Program-made: the position numbers and the translations under genes
Shown here: positions 22,971-33,850 of the stretch, one piece after another
Layout: each line of letters opens with the position of its first letter
Position numbering within the stretch: the first letter of the stretch is position 1
Assembly (NCBI GenBank): GCA_950295325.1
Contig: OX485807.1
Location: 14,597,001-14,661,000, forward strand
Direction of reading: 5' to 3'
Source: Polytrichum commune
Lineage: Eukaryota; Streptophyta; Polytrichopsida; Polytrichales; Polytrichaceae
DNA: 64,000 bases
Notes under the pieces: generated by a model
Database searches by the model: none
What the model was told of the DNA's origin: nothing
The model's input: only the letters and a program-made list of their open reading frames with translations

Positions 22971-24846
22971 ATGGCCATGGCAAACCCTAGCACCATGCAC
23001 TCGCAAGCCCTGTCCTCCAGCTCCTTCTTCGGCGGTCTCTCCCTCAGCTCGCCCCGCGCCTCCCCCAATGTACGCAACACTCCATCCGCCCCCGCGCAAC
23101 ATTTTGCTTGGATTCGGTGGATAGAGTTCTGTGTGCCTTCTCAGTTGGAGGGTGTTTGTTTTTGGGGTTTTGGGGTTTTGGTGTTGGCGCTCCTCTGTTT
23201 CTGGAGATGGATGTCGAATTTAGCGGGGATTTGGAATTTGGTTGTTGCATACGTGTGTTTGTTTGTGGGAGCAATGTGCACCTCCCCCGACACTCGCGAG
23301 TGTTTTATTGTGTTTTGATTTGAGAGCTCAAGGTTTTGGGGATATGTGCCTGTGTTTGGGAACAGGAATCCGGACGGTTGGGCGTTGTTGGGCCAGTGCG
23401 AATGGAGGTGAGCTAATTCTGTCTGAATTCGACTCTGTTTGATTTTGATGGCTCTGGATAGGGTAGACTTTTATTTGCAAGTGGAATTGTGTGGAGGTCA
23501 TGTGTGTTGCTTCCAAAACACTTCGTGGAAATTAAGGAATTGAACAGGGGGGATGCAGCTAATTCGCGCCGTTCACGAAGGAGGCTATGTTTTGCTCTTT
23601 GGGGGTTTATCTGATTGCTCAACATGGGGTTGAAAGCACTCAAACGGATAAAATTTGAAAGAGGAAATAGATTACTTGTCTACTCAATGTGTGAATTTAC
23701 CCTCTGCATGTGCACAAGCTGAGGGTGGACGCATTAGGATGTGTAGATTGCGCTTGTAGATTTACAATCTCTGTTTGTGAAATTATGGATTGTGAAATTA
23801 TCAAGGGAGACAGCATACATTTTCTCTTCTTGTACCTCAGGGACTTGACATTTGAAGGTTTCTGGGGGTACAGATCAAGAGATGGGAGAGGAAAGAAGTG
23901 AAGAAGAACAGTTTGCCAGTAACGATTAAGTTGCACGTGAAGGTAGGAGACACCGTGAAGGTGATTGCAGGGCATGATAAAGGCAAGGTCAGCACCGTTC
24001 TCCGACTTTACACTCACAACAGCAAGATTGTCCTCAAGGATGTGAATCTGAAGACGAAGCACGTGAAGGGCAAGGCTGAAGGTGAAACCGGTCAAATTGT
24101 TCAGGTTAGTCTTTCAAACATCTGCCAAGACCATAAGAGTTATCGTGTAACTAAATGGGACTTTTTGTCAGGAGTTGGTTTCCTACGATTTTCCATTGGT
24201 TGTTTTGCATTGATTATTGATAATCTACTTCCATTTGTGATTGTATTTGAATGAAGCGCAGCCTATTTCAGTTCATTGAGGGCCAAACTCATTTTAGCAC
24301 CTCACACACAACACGAGTTTGACCCTGAATGAGCCAATGTAGAATGTTATTCGTTCAAACCTCCAACACTACCTCCAAGTATGCACTGCAAACTTACCAA
24401 ACATGAAAGGCGTTGTATGCAAAACAACCAGCTTCCGACCAAAACTTACGTTGAGTTAGGGGGTAAGTCTAATGTGCTCAATCAGTGGCTGAGTTGGTAC
24501 ACACAGTTAAATTTACTATCTCCATGAGTATCCTAACCTTTTGGAGACTTTGGCTTCTTCAGAGGCTATGTTCACATTCGCATATGGTTTCTCGATTCAA
24601 TGCATTCCCTGGCAGTTTTCAGATGATTGACTGTGTCGTATCTGCACTATGTGGCAGGTGGAAGCACCTATGCACAGTTCCAACGTTATGCTCTACTCCA
24701 AAACCGCCAAGGTGGCCAGTAGGGTTGGACACAAAACTCTGGAAGATGGTCGTAAGGTTAGGTACCTGCTAAAAACAGGCGAAGTCATTGATAGCGCAGA
24801 AGATTGGAACAAGGTGCACAAGAAGAAAGATGAAAAGAGCACATAG
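22971..24846 (+). CDS. RPL24: Plastid ribosomal protein L24 (uL24c), nuclear gene, four exons
   Basis: Proposed exons are 22,971-23,069, 23,366-23,407, 23,874-24,104 and 24,658-24,846. All junctions are phase 0 GT-AG, giving 186 aa. Exon 1 encodes a Ser/Ala-rich transit peptide ([19 protein letters not shown]). Exon 2 is only 42 bp ([14 protein letters not shown]). Exon 3 has [16 protein letters not shown] and the KOW core [16 protein letters not shown]. Exon 4 has [14 protein letters not shown] and [19 protein letters not shown]. These follow the order of bacterial and plastid uL24, which helps nucleate assembly of the large plastid ribosomal subunit. Length fits the plant family. The least certain part is the 42-bp exon; it keeps the frame and supplies the hydrophobic residues usually found before KRWERKE. 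Confidence 0.93.
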
Positions 24847-25400
24847 TCTGCTAGACGAAATCACACTTGTTTTCAATAGGACAATTTTTAATCAGCTTTC
24901 TTTTCAGTCCTTTTACCCTTCTCACATACTTAATGGTCAGAGCGTATAGGGTTGCTATTTCTAGGTTATGTGGCTTTGATTATGGTTGGTGCAGAGTGTA
25001 AAGTTCCAGAGGGTATGAATTGCCAGAGCACATTGCGCATGGCTTTTATCGAATATCAACTGAATGCATCATCACAATGTGCTACATCGATTATGTTATT
25101 TAGTGTCACATGCATAATAGTGCCACTTACCCTATTTTGAGGTGTATGCTAGGTTACATTGATGATTATCAACTTCACCATAAGTGTCAACTCCTGACAC
25201 TTGGTATTCAAGCACGCTTACTAATATCTTGGCATGAGTATGTTCAATAGTTTCATGAGGTGCATGCCTATTTTACATAATGGTCTACAAGATGACTAAA
25301 GTGTACACAAATGAAATTTGCCATCAATACGCTCAAAAATATCTTCCTTGTGCATACTAAAACACAAGACTATCATCTAACATATCCCAACATGCTACTC
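24847..25400. other. 3' flank of RPL24, no gene
   Basis: This holds the presumed 3' UTR of the ribosomal protein gene and AT-rich intergenic sequence. No supported ORF or repeat was noticed. Confidence 0.35.
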
Positions 25401-25404
25401 TAAA

Positions 25405-25733
25405 TGTCACGATGAATTCTATTCATGCGTGTCCTCACACATGATAAAATAGAATAAATCAACAGTTGCGAGCATTCGGAGTGCCATGGTCTCCCGGTTT
25501 TGTGTTAGGCCTACCTTTTTGAAAATAGTCCAAGTGACCATGAAACATGATCCATTCGGTGTCATGTAGGAATCCAAGTAGACTTTACATCCATCTTGCA
25601 TCACTTATTCCGCTGATCCCCCAAGCATAGTGTGAAGCGAACTTGGACCGGCTCCACCTTTTCCACCAATGAGAGTGCTTGAAGTGTAATGGTCATGGGC
25701 TCTCAGTCTTGTGTGTGAAGTGGCCCTAAGCCA
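25405..25733 (-). mobile_element. Tourist-like MITE, truncated relative of the 46,183 copy
   Basis: This is the reverse complement of about 46,183-46,490. Shared landmarks are TGTGAAGTGGCCC followed by TAA, TGATCCATT beside CATGAAACATGATCC, and AGTCTACTTGGATT/AAGTCTACATGG. The right end GTGTGAAGTGGCCC is followed by TAA at about 25,723-25,725. The left end is not clean, so the copy looks truncated. Confidence 0.6.
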
Positions 25734-25941
25734 AGCAAAAGTGCTATGATCGAATTGAAAGAGTCTTAATTTTATCTTCCGCACAGCACTCACATCTTGT
25801 CACCACATTCTAAGCAAGCAACAAAGAAGGAATGAATCTTACTTTGAAAACAAACTCCCACTGCTACTGAATTTAGACACAACCTCAACAGCCAAGTGGT
25901 TCAATTTCAAAATGCAATGCAATATGCACTCGGCTGAGATG
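25733..25941 (+). repeat. Dispersed copy of the 32.6-33.8 kb repeat unit
   Basis: The order of landmarks matches the tandem units at 32.6-33.8 kb: AAGCCAAGCAAAAGTGCT, ATCGAATTGAAAGAGTCTTAA, GCACAGCA, CATTCTAAGCAAG, CTCCCACTGCTAC, AAGTGGTTCAATTTC, CACTCGGCTGAGAT. A Tourist-like MITE abuts its left side and a TACACTAAAT MITE follows immediately after GGCTGAGAT on the right. Confidence 0.65.
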
Positions 25942-26330
25942 CTACACTAAATATGATATTTAGTGCCACCAATTCTATTTGTCTTGCTCAATACTAATTG
26001 TAAACCGCAGTATAGTGCCACCAACACTAAATGTTAACCCAACATTCTTTGTCTTTCCTTGTAAATTTTTTGGGGGATTATTGATTTACAGTGTTGCAAA
26101 CACTATCACTTACCAAGTGATTTTACATCCATATTTCAATCATCCGTGACTATATTTCATCACAAGTTGTTGACAAACGAAGATAGGGTTTTGGCCACGG
26201 ATGAACTCATTCATCATCGATGACAATATTGGTCAACTTATTCATAAGAAGTGTCACCCAAAAGTTACCATAGTGACATAAAATACCATATGACACTAAA
26301 TATGGTATTTAGTACTGTAGTAATACTAGT
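25942..26330 (-). mobile_element. TACACTAAAT MITE, full copy (~389 bp)
   Basis: The left end is CTACACTAAATATGATATTTAG and the right end, inverted, CTACAGTACTAAATACCATATT. The interior is the reverse complement of the copies at 48,632 and 60,598 (GCTCAATACTAAT, CTTTCCTTGTAAATTTTT, ACTTACCAAGTGATTTT, TTATTCATAAGAAGTGTCAC). The ends start near CACTA-like sequence, but the superfamily is not proven. Confidence 0.75.
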
Positions 26331-28500
26331 CAGAGCAAATCTTGGCATTCAATGCTATTCAATATCTAAGTTTTCACTTATTTAATTTCCTCAATGCTAA
26401 TACTGTTATAATCATGGCTATAACATGCATTTATCCAACATGTCTTTAAAGTCAAAGGCATTGTGCAAATTGACTGAAATTATGTAGACATTTAACACCA
26501 AGGTACCTGACAATGTTATCCAGATCAGAGAACGACTTAGCCAGCACTAACATCTGTTAGAATTGTTACCAACTCAAACCATTGCTTCTATTATTCACAT
26601 GCTGTGCAACCACAAAGCTAAGGTAGATGAGGCTAATTCGGTTAGCTTCCTTAATCGGACATCTAATTTTTGCTCCTAATCAGCAGTACAATCTCTTTAA
26701 TTCGGTGGGTGAGTAATACATGTTGATTTAGCCATCCCCTTGATGATATTTGGGTTAGTCATCTTTGCAAAAGTCAAACTACACGCAACATCCTCCATAA
26801 TGAAGAGTGCTATTCACCGAGTTATGACATGCTTGATTTTTGCGCCCAAGGTGGCCAAATTAGGAGGCAACAAGTTGAAGAACCGGGTTACAACCCATCT
26901 AGACTTGGTGATCTACATGTTTTCCCAAGACTCTTAAACGTTGAACACAGTTCCTTACCAAGTAGCTATATCATACTAGAAAGCTCAGAGGGTTCACTAT
27001 GGAGCAAAGGAATAAATGAATTCTAATGTATGTTGTTGCAAATAGTTTCTAAAATGTAGTGGTAGTGGATGTATGCACAAGTGAAGGACAACTAACAACA
27101 ACAACAACAACAACAACTAAATAGTGCCTTTGAAAATGAAGAACTAATGCAACTCCAATTCTAGGAAAGGTACCTAATGTACTAAACTATTTTGGGAACA
27201 TGATGAAGCAAGGCATGAATTCATACCTCAATTGGCTAGAGCCAAATTTTACAACATGTGTGTTATGGTTGAAGGTGTAGAACTCTCTCATGAGCGTTTG
27301 TGTAAGGTGCACTAGCTTAATTTGGATGGAGCCGTTGGAGGAAGAAGTCAATACATGCCAACTGCTTTGATACTAATTTGTTAGGGTGGTGGATGGATTG
27401 TGCCAATGTGTGGTTTTGCAAGCTCTTTCACACTACAGTGGGCAAGGTCGAAAGACCCGGGTTCAATTCCCCTATGGAACAAATTGTTTAACACAATATT
27501 TCTTAATTGTAGCCAAATTTTCATGTTATTTGCAATGTGTTAGCCACATGTACATCAACAACTTAGGAAGTGAGGACCACATGCTATCTCCACATCGCCA
27601 AAACATAGCCACATACACACGCCACAAAAAATCATGCATAACCACAAATGTATATGTTGTGAGACCTCGCCGCATTTTCCTAAAACCAAGTCATCCCACA
27701 TCGCCAGCAAGGTCTCCGTCAACCTCACTTAAAGTGCCTCAAAAGCTAGCCAACAAATGGACCAAGAACCAATGAATAGACCCATTGCTGAAAAATATTA
27801 TTTTTTTAAATTAAATAAGAAATTAAAATTAAAATCATCGGTTCAATCTGCTAATGATGTTGACCACTTCCACAACATTGAGCAATAAAAGAGTTCCCCC
27901 TAAAACACCACATAGGGGAGTAGAGAATCTTTGGTTTTAGAGCCTAAATCAACACCTTCCTCAACTCCAATTTCAACGATTCAAATTCTCTGGTCCTAAT
28001 ACACAATTGCTAACATGCTCAAACTTCTAATGCTCAAATCCATCGGCTGGATGATTCCACAGAGTTGGAGGTGTCCACATTAGCCTAATCTACCTCAGTG
28101 ATACACAATAGACTGCAAAAGAAGCTCAAACAAAACAGTTCTCAGAGTTGTTCATTGATCATCAAAAAGTGAGCTGCAAAGGCACTTGAAAGGTACAACT
28201 TACAGTCAAATTGCTAGATGGTTAATTGGTAAACCCTCATACCATCTAGACCTTGACAACGAGAAGTAGCACACCGTGTACTTTAATCTTGGACACAACT
28301 CTTTAATCTTGGACGCAAATCTTTAATATTGTACTTTAATCTTTAAGCCCTTAAAAATGCACATCTGATACCAATCAAAGTATCAAGTGCAGCATAATCA
28401 TCTCGTGGAAATGTCATGCATCAACTGGAATCCACATAAAGTTCAGAGGAAACGCAAGCCTCATTGAGCAGGTTTCCACTGTTCCGAGTCTTGGTTAAAC
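26331..28500. other. Intergenic, with one tRNA-like B-box segment
   Basis: No supported gene. Around 27,440-27,480 the sequence GTCGAAAGACCCGGGTTCAATTCCCC resembles the 3' half of a tRNA, including a B-box; the acceptor stem cannot be paired, so it is a tRNA relic or part of a SINE. (CAA)n lies at 27,096-27,117. A short tandem CTTTAATCTTGGAC repeat is at about 28,280-28,325. Confidence 0.35.
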
Positions 28501-28506
28501 AAAATG

Positions 28507-29286
28507 TCAAACTCGCTCATGATAGGTGGCCAGGACAGTGGACTTGTTGCACAAGGTTCCAAACTTGCAACCCCCAAGTTCTGTATCTTGATCCTGACTG
28601 AAATCTCTTTGGTCTGTCGCGATGAAGAAGAAGTGCTTCTCCATCTTCCTTCTGCTGAATCTCCATTCGCATTGATGTTTCTTCAGAGATGAGCTTGGCT
28701 TCCAGCTGTTTGTAGGTTGGTTAGGTTTGAGCAGCGATTTGCATTCTTTTGAAGATCTCATGCTCTTTGGGCAAGTTCTTCAAGGTGTAGTAAATGATGA
28801 TGTCTTTGGGAATGTTAACATCTACTTCTTCTAATCGATCTTCAACTTCATGAACTTCAATGAGATGAGTGTCCATGGAGACAGATCATGTTTTCCTCAA
28901 GGCAAAAAACTTGTCTATGAGCAGCACTCGGCGGGGACCGCTGTCAGATTCGTATCTCGCCTTCAATCCGGTTCAGCATTCATGTGGATCATTGTAGAAT
29001 CGAAGAAGTTTGAGAGCGTTGTTCTTTGCATTGTTGTTGATAATGCTCATGACTTGTTGTCGTGCCATTCGCTCCTCTTCACTCATAGGCTTGCTTGGGG
29101 GTGAAAATGGCCGTCCTTCTGAAGCAGGTTCTTCATGCGATACGCCCACACTCCGAAGTTTGCTCCTCCATCGAGGTGATAGCTCTCAGGAAGTCCATTG
29201 TCTCCAAACATGGTGATGTTCTGATGAGCAATGCGGTCTTGTTGGCTACTTACTGTGCCTCCTTCTAGGTTGTCTACAGTTGACAT
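28507..29286 (-). pseudogene. Ty1/Copia gag remnant (UBN2-type)
   Basis: Read on the minus strand, the start has NGLPESYHLDGGANFGVWAY followed by RMKNLLQKDGHF. Then come SEEERMARQQVMSIINNN, a region with RYESDSG, VDVNIPKDIIIYYTLKNLPK and EHEIFKRMQIAAQT, and finally TYKQLEAKLISEETS. This is the order of Copia gag proteins (gag_pre and UBN2 domains), which form the virus-like particle of the element. At least two frameshifts or stops interrupt it. No protease, integrase or reverse transcriptase follows, so the element is truncated at its 3' side. Confidence 0.82.
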
Positions 29287-29393
29287 GGAGGTCTAAGAGA
29301 AATGAAGGATGTGTCAAGGGAGAGCTACTTCTTGGTGAGGATGCACCTCCAACCAAGGACAGCTAGAGACTATAGATCTACACTTCCGTCCCT

Positions 29394-29405
29394 GCTCTGA
29401 TACCA
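29394..29405 (-). other. Primer binding site (initiator tRNA-Met type)
   Basis: The minus strand reads TGGTATCAGAGC, the usual plant retrotransposon primer binding site complementary to the 3' end of initiator tRNA-Met. It lies directly after the end of the LTR and about 110 bp before the gag start, as expected. Confidence 0.85.
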
Positions 29406-29618
29406 TGAGAAAACCTAAACAGAACTCACTGCTTGGAACAAAATAGCTCCTCTTCAAGAGGGAGAGTACCAGTATTAATACCAATTAAGTTTTACCTAAC
29501 CTCAGAGGTAACCCTAATGTTAAAATGGTTTTGTCCTTATCAAGACTCCCAGGTAATTTGACGCTTCATCTTTAAGCCTTCACTTATGTTCCAACCACAT
29601 GAAATGGACATGACATCA
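29406..29618 (-). mobile_element. Copia 5' LTR (213 bp)
   Basis: On the minus strand the segment starts TGATGTCATGTCC and ends GGTTTTCTCA, abutting the primer binding site. TG...CA ends and a short length are typical of Copia LTRs. The matching 3' LTR is not in the expected place, so target duplications cannot be tested. Confidence 0.7.
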
Positions 29619-29764
29619 CCCCCCTTCTAGTTTGGTTAAATGGTTGGGTTGGCCTCATTTCGATTGATCAGCCCTTGAATGGTCATTGTTTTAATAGAAA
29701 CAAAAATTGAATTTTTATGCTAGAAGGTGCAAAATTAGTGCGACCCGTTGGCCCACAAGCCTAA

Positions 29765-29830
29765 AAATACTTTTTCTTTTCTTTACTTTTCTTTCTTCTT
29801 CTTCTTTTTTGTTTTTTTTTTTTTTTTTTA
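29765..29830. repeat. Pyrimidine-rich low-complexity run
   Basis: A stretch of (CTTTT)n/(CTT)n followed by about 20 T ends at 29,830. It could be a retroposon tail read on the opposite strand, but no body was identified. Confidence 0.5.
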
Positions 29831-29961
29831 GGTGCATAAAGGTTTCAACACAAACTGCTCTCAGAGACAAACTCAAATGATCTATCGAAACAAGCTTGTT
29901 CAACCCAACCCCCGTTAATGCTTGAGGTTAGTCCTGCCAAATCTCCACATGTTGCATAATT

Positions 29962-31272
29962 CTAACGATGCTCAGGGTTTACATACCCGCAATTTCTTTC
30001 TTGGAAAGTTACAGATGCTTCCTCTTGAGAGCCAGCCTGATACTCCTGCTCAAAGGATGAATCTTCAAATAGAAGGGACACAGTATCTATCTCAAAGGAC
30101 TTCACAATCTCTGCAAGTATCAACCAGTGCTCGTCAAGGAAGTGTTCATTTAGATACCGCTTTGCCTCCGAGAGGGACATCATGTCAGGCATGTCCTCAC
30201 TGCTGATAGGCGACCAGTCCAGTGGATTGATTTGGCAGGGTTCCAGATTGAGAAAACTGCTATCAAACACATTCGCCACAGATTGATTGATCTGAGACCG
30301 GGCAGAATGATCCCCAACAGCTGTATTATGCTCAGAGTGACAAAGACTTGGGTTTTTAGAACTTCCTCCTTGCAGCTCAGATGTTTGATCACCTGGAAAG
30401 TCCTTCCGAGATGCTCCTTTGGAAAATTCAGTCAAGAAACGTGCCATGATACCCTCTGTCCCCAAGATACAAACGAGCTCTGCTAGGATCACCCAGTCCT
30501 TGTAGTGGTCATTCAAAAACCTTTTCGCTTGAGAGACAGATATGAAGCTGCAATCCTCAGAATTCAAATCAATATCCACAGGCTTCTCATCCAAGTCTAA
30601 CAGCATCTCAATGATACGCTTCCGAGCATCACGAGCAAAATCAGCATAAGCCTTGACAACACCTGGTTCCTCCTTATTATAGTTGGGCAATTGTTTGCAA
30701 ATTGGAGCAAGTGGCTTATGTGGATGAAGCTCAAACTTCTGAAAGATTTCAGGAGCACAACGATGGTGGTACCCACCAGTTAAGGTCTTGTCCTCACAAC
30801 ACCTTGTGAGAAATTCGTTAAAATCCCTTGCCAAATTCTCATGGTTCTTGCAATAGAAACCCCCATAATAAATTCTGTGTCCTTTTTGGCGTAGATGCAC
30901 TTGTTTTCTACAAACCATAGGGAAAACATTGTTCACTTTAGCCGGTGCCAAGAGTTTCCACCAAAATTGGACACTAAGCAATGAGTACAGATTGGACTTG
31001 AGCAATTGGACAGCAATACAATGAATATATAAGAGAAATAAGGCTCTATGTATTCACTGATCTTATCTATGTATGGCATATGAAAATTGATAAACAAGAG
31101 TATTTTCAATGAGGCAAGAGTGGTCGATGAAAATGATCCCTATAATTGAGCATTTCCTACCTTCTCGCCAGGAATAAGTTCCAAGAAACCAGGCACGATT
31201 TTGATGCAATTTCTTGAAATCCCACTCAATATCAATACCTGAGACCATCAACTGCCAGTATGCAAAGAGATC
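29962..31272 (-). CDS. Uncharacterised protein with a duplicated ~40-residue helical motif
   Basis: The long open frame 31,005-29,962 encodes about 347 residues. A preceding exon, about 31,272-31,161, reads DLFAYWQLMVSGIDIEWDFK to GTYSWRE before a GTAGGA donor, and starts at a likely acceptor TTGCAG, so more exons lie upstream. The exact acceptor of the main exon is unclear; one near VNNVFPMVCRKQ fits the phase. The middle is Cys/His-containing (YYGGFYCKNHENLARDFNEF, then TRCCEDKTLTGGYHHRC). Two similar segments follow: SQAKRFLNDHYKDWVILAEL and SEAKRYLNEHFLDEHWLILA. I recognise no family. The frame is long for this AT-rich region and has no repeats in common with the transposons here, so I regard it as real. 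Confidence 0.6.
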
Positions 31273-31279
31273 CTGCAAC

Positions 31280-32600
31280 TAAGGTCGCATTAAGGACTAA
31301 TTCTAAGGTCGAGGTAACAAACTAAATTCTCTTGCTAATTATAATCTGATAGTATATCCTTCTCTACAAGGATACATGACTGAGGGATATGGCAAACGAC
31401 TGGCATTCCCAAGCGCTTCACAGAATCTCAAAGCTGCATAAGGGTAAGATACAACAAAGAGTGCTGATACTTCCACTGGGCAGCCATGAAAAGGTGTAAA
31501 GATTTACAGGACTGCCAGTGAAGTTGATGACGAGATATTGAGTTCCAGAACAGGAGCACACCAATCAATTCCAATTGATTTAGACAAAACTCATACATGT
31601 GGATATGTATAGAACACGTTTTCATACACATCAGGAGATCGTAGAATTTATGAATACCTACATGTACACTCGTATGGAAATTCAGTGTGGGCCAGTCTAA
31701 TTTCTCAATGGGAATTAGCGTGGATGCCACACGAATCCTCTGCAGCTCTTTAACTATTGATCAACCAATTCTTTATTGACAAGAACAGGTTTTTTACCTA
31801 ACTCATACTAATTAGCGAGAATATAGTCAGTGATCTAATTTAACGCAAGCAAGATAAACCACAAACATCTGCTGCTTCTGTGAAATCATATAGACTAAGT
31901 CATATAGCCAAGTCATGACGAACAAATCATATAGCCAAGTCGTGATGAACAAACCATGTGAGCGCAAAGTCAACAAAAGGGCCTACTATTTACTCTACCA
32001 CTTGCCCTTGCACAACAAAATCTGAGGACTAAACAATAGGGGTTCCAATGCAAGATGGGGGATTTTTCTAAATGGGGGAAATTAGAAGCAGAGAACAAAA
32101 CAATGTCCTCTTGGTCATCGGTTCATTTAACCATGTGGACCACAGGGAGGAAGTGTGGAAGTGGATGGTTGAACTGACATGTAGATAGTTGCTGGAAGCG
32201 AGTAAGTAAAATGACGCCCAAGTAGGTTAGTCACAGCACCACTTAGATGCACCACTTAGATGCTTGAGAAGATGCTTAGGAAATGGAAGGCGGTTGTGTG
32301 CACACAGAGCAGCCTTCTTCGAGAGGACGTCACCTTTCCACCACATAGTGCAATTGCAAGTTTGCACTATAGCCGTGTGGCCAGGGAATACATCACATTG
32401 CCATGACGTGGATCCCTGGTTTCTTTTCCTTCTGCTAAATCTCTGGCATGGGAGAGGGATACTAGGCATGGATCAATCAGGTACAATCCACAAGGGACCC
32501 GACAAACAACTTCTTTCTTCAGGTTCTACAGTTCAAACTCATCAATTAACCATTTCAGATGACCAAGGACATGAACCTACTACAAACCAGGTGCTGACAT
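31280..32600. other. Region probably holding upstream exons of the minus-strand gene
   Basis: No exon could be fixed here. Open stretches on the minus strand near 31,430-31,500 (LFMAAQWKYQHSLLYLTLMQ) are candidates. A short direct repeat around CATATAGCCAAGTC is at about 31,902-31,945. Confidence 0.3.
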
Positions 32601-33850
32601 TTCAACATTCGATGACACATGCGCTCCACTGAGATCCTCGAGCCTGCGGAAGGCAATAGTCCACCTACCCCACAACAACTAAGCTAAGCAAAACTGCTTC
32701 CATCGAATTGAAGAGTCTAAATTTAACCTTTACCCTCCGGACAGCAACCACGTAACCTAATCACAAAGCAACCCATCACCTCATTCTAAGAAAGAAAGGA
32801 AAAGAAACTCCCACCGAGTGGTTCAATTCCAACATTCGAAGGGACACGCACTTGGCTGAGATCCTCAAACCTGCGGCGGGCAGTAATAATAATAATAATA
32901 ATAATAATAAATCTCACTGCTACCGACCGTGGACACATCCAACACTCACTCGGTGGCCGAGAGGTTACATTTCAACATTTCGATGTGACACGCGCTTGGC
33001 TGAGATCCTCAACCCCTGCATAAAACTAAAATCCACTAACACACAACAACTAAGGCAAGCAAAAGACTGCTCCGATCAAATTGAAGAGTCTAAATTTACC
33101 CTCTCGCCAGCAACAATATAACCCAATCAGGATGCAAACCATACCTCATTCTTCTAATATTGAAATACAATCTTATCTTTTAAACTCCTACCGCTACCAA
33201 ATGTAAGTAATCACGCACACACTCAAAACTCACTCGTAGGCCGAGTCGTTCAGTTACAACATGCGATGTTGACACGCGTTTGGCTGAGATCCTCAAGCCT
33301 GCGGAGGGCAGGGATCCACCTACGACTACCCTGAGCAAAACTGCTCTGATCGAATTGATAGAGTCTAAATTTACCCTTCGCACAGCAAACACATAAAAAG
33401 AAAGAAAGAAAGGAAAAAAACATCATTTTAATTGACTAAATAGATAAATAAAACTCCCACCTCTATCGACTGGAGGTACACTCCAATGCTCACTCGGCGG
33501 CCGAGGAAAGGAACCACACATCGACACAGAAGACGCTCAAAACCCAAAACTCCTAAAACCCTGAGGCCGAGTGTTGACAAGCGCTTGGCTGAAATCCTCA
33601 AGCCTGCGGAGAGCAATAATTCACCTATTCACAACCACTAAGCCAAGTACAACTACTCTGATCGGTTTGATAGAGTCTAGATTTACCCTCCCGCCAGCAA
33701 CCACATGACCCATACCTCATTCTAAGAAAGAAAGGAAGAGGAAGAGATTTAAAAAAAACTAAGAACTAAAAAAAGTACACATCCAAACAATCGCTCAGCG
33801 GCCGAGGAAAGGAACCACACATCGACACACAAGAAACCTAAATCCCTTAG
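32600..33850 (+). repeat. Tandem repeat, ~280-bp unit, about four and a half copies
   Basis: The landmark GGCTGAGATCCTCAARCCTGCGG recurs at about 32,855, 32,998, 33,282 and 33,584 (GGCTGAAATCC in the last). CATTCTAAGAAAGAAAGGA and ACTCCCACC follow in several units, and ACTCACTCGGYGGCCGAG precedes them at 32,945, 33,228, 33,490 and 33,792. A single dispersed copy is at 25,733. (AAT)n lies at 32,885-32,911. Copies have diverged, so the array is not young. Confidence 0.7.

Noticed and set aside
27420-27490. tRNA gene near the GGTTCAATTCC box
   Set aside because: Only the 3' half looks like a tRNA. The acceptor stem does not pair and no A-box is placed correctly, so it is at best a relic.
28361-28375. 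Second primer binding site (TTGGTATCAGATGTG on the minus strand)
   Set aside because: Only about ten bases match, and no LTR-like end precedes it on that strand.
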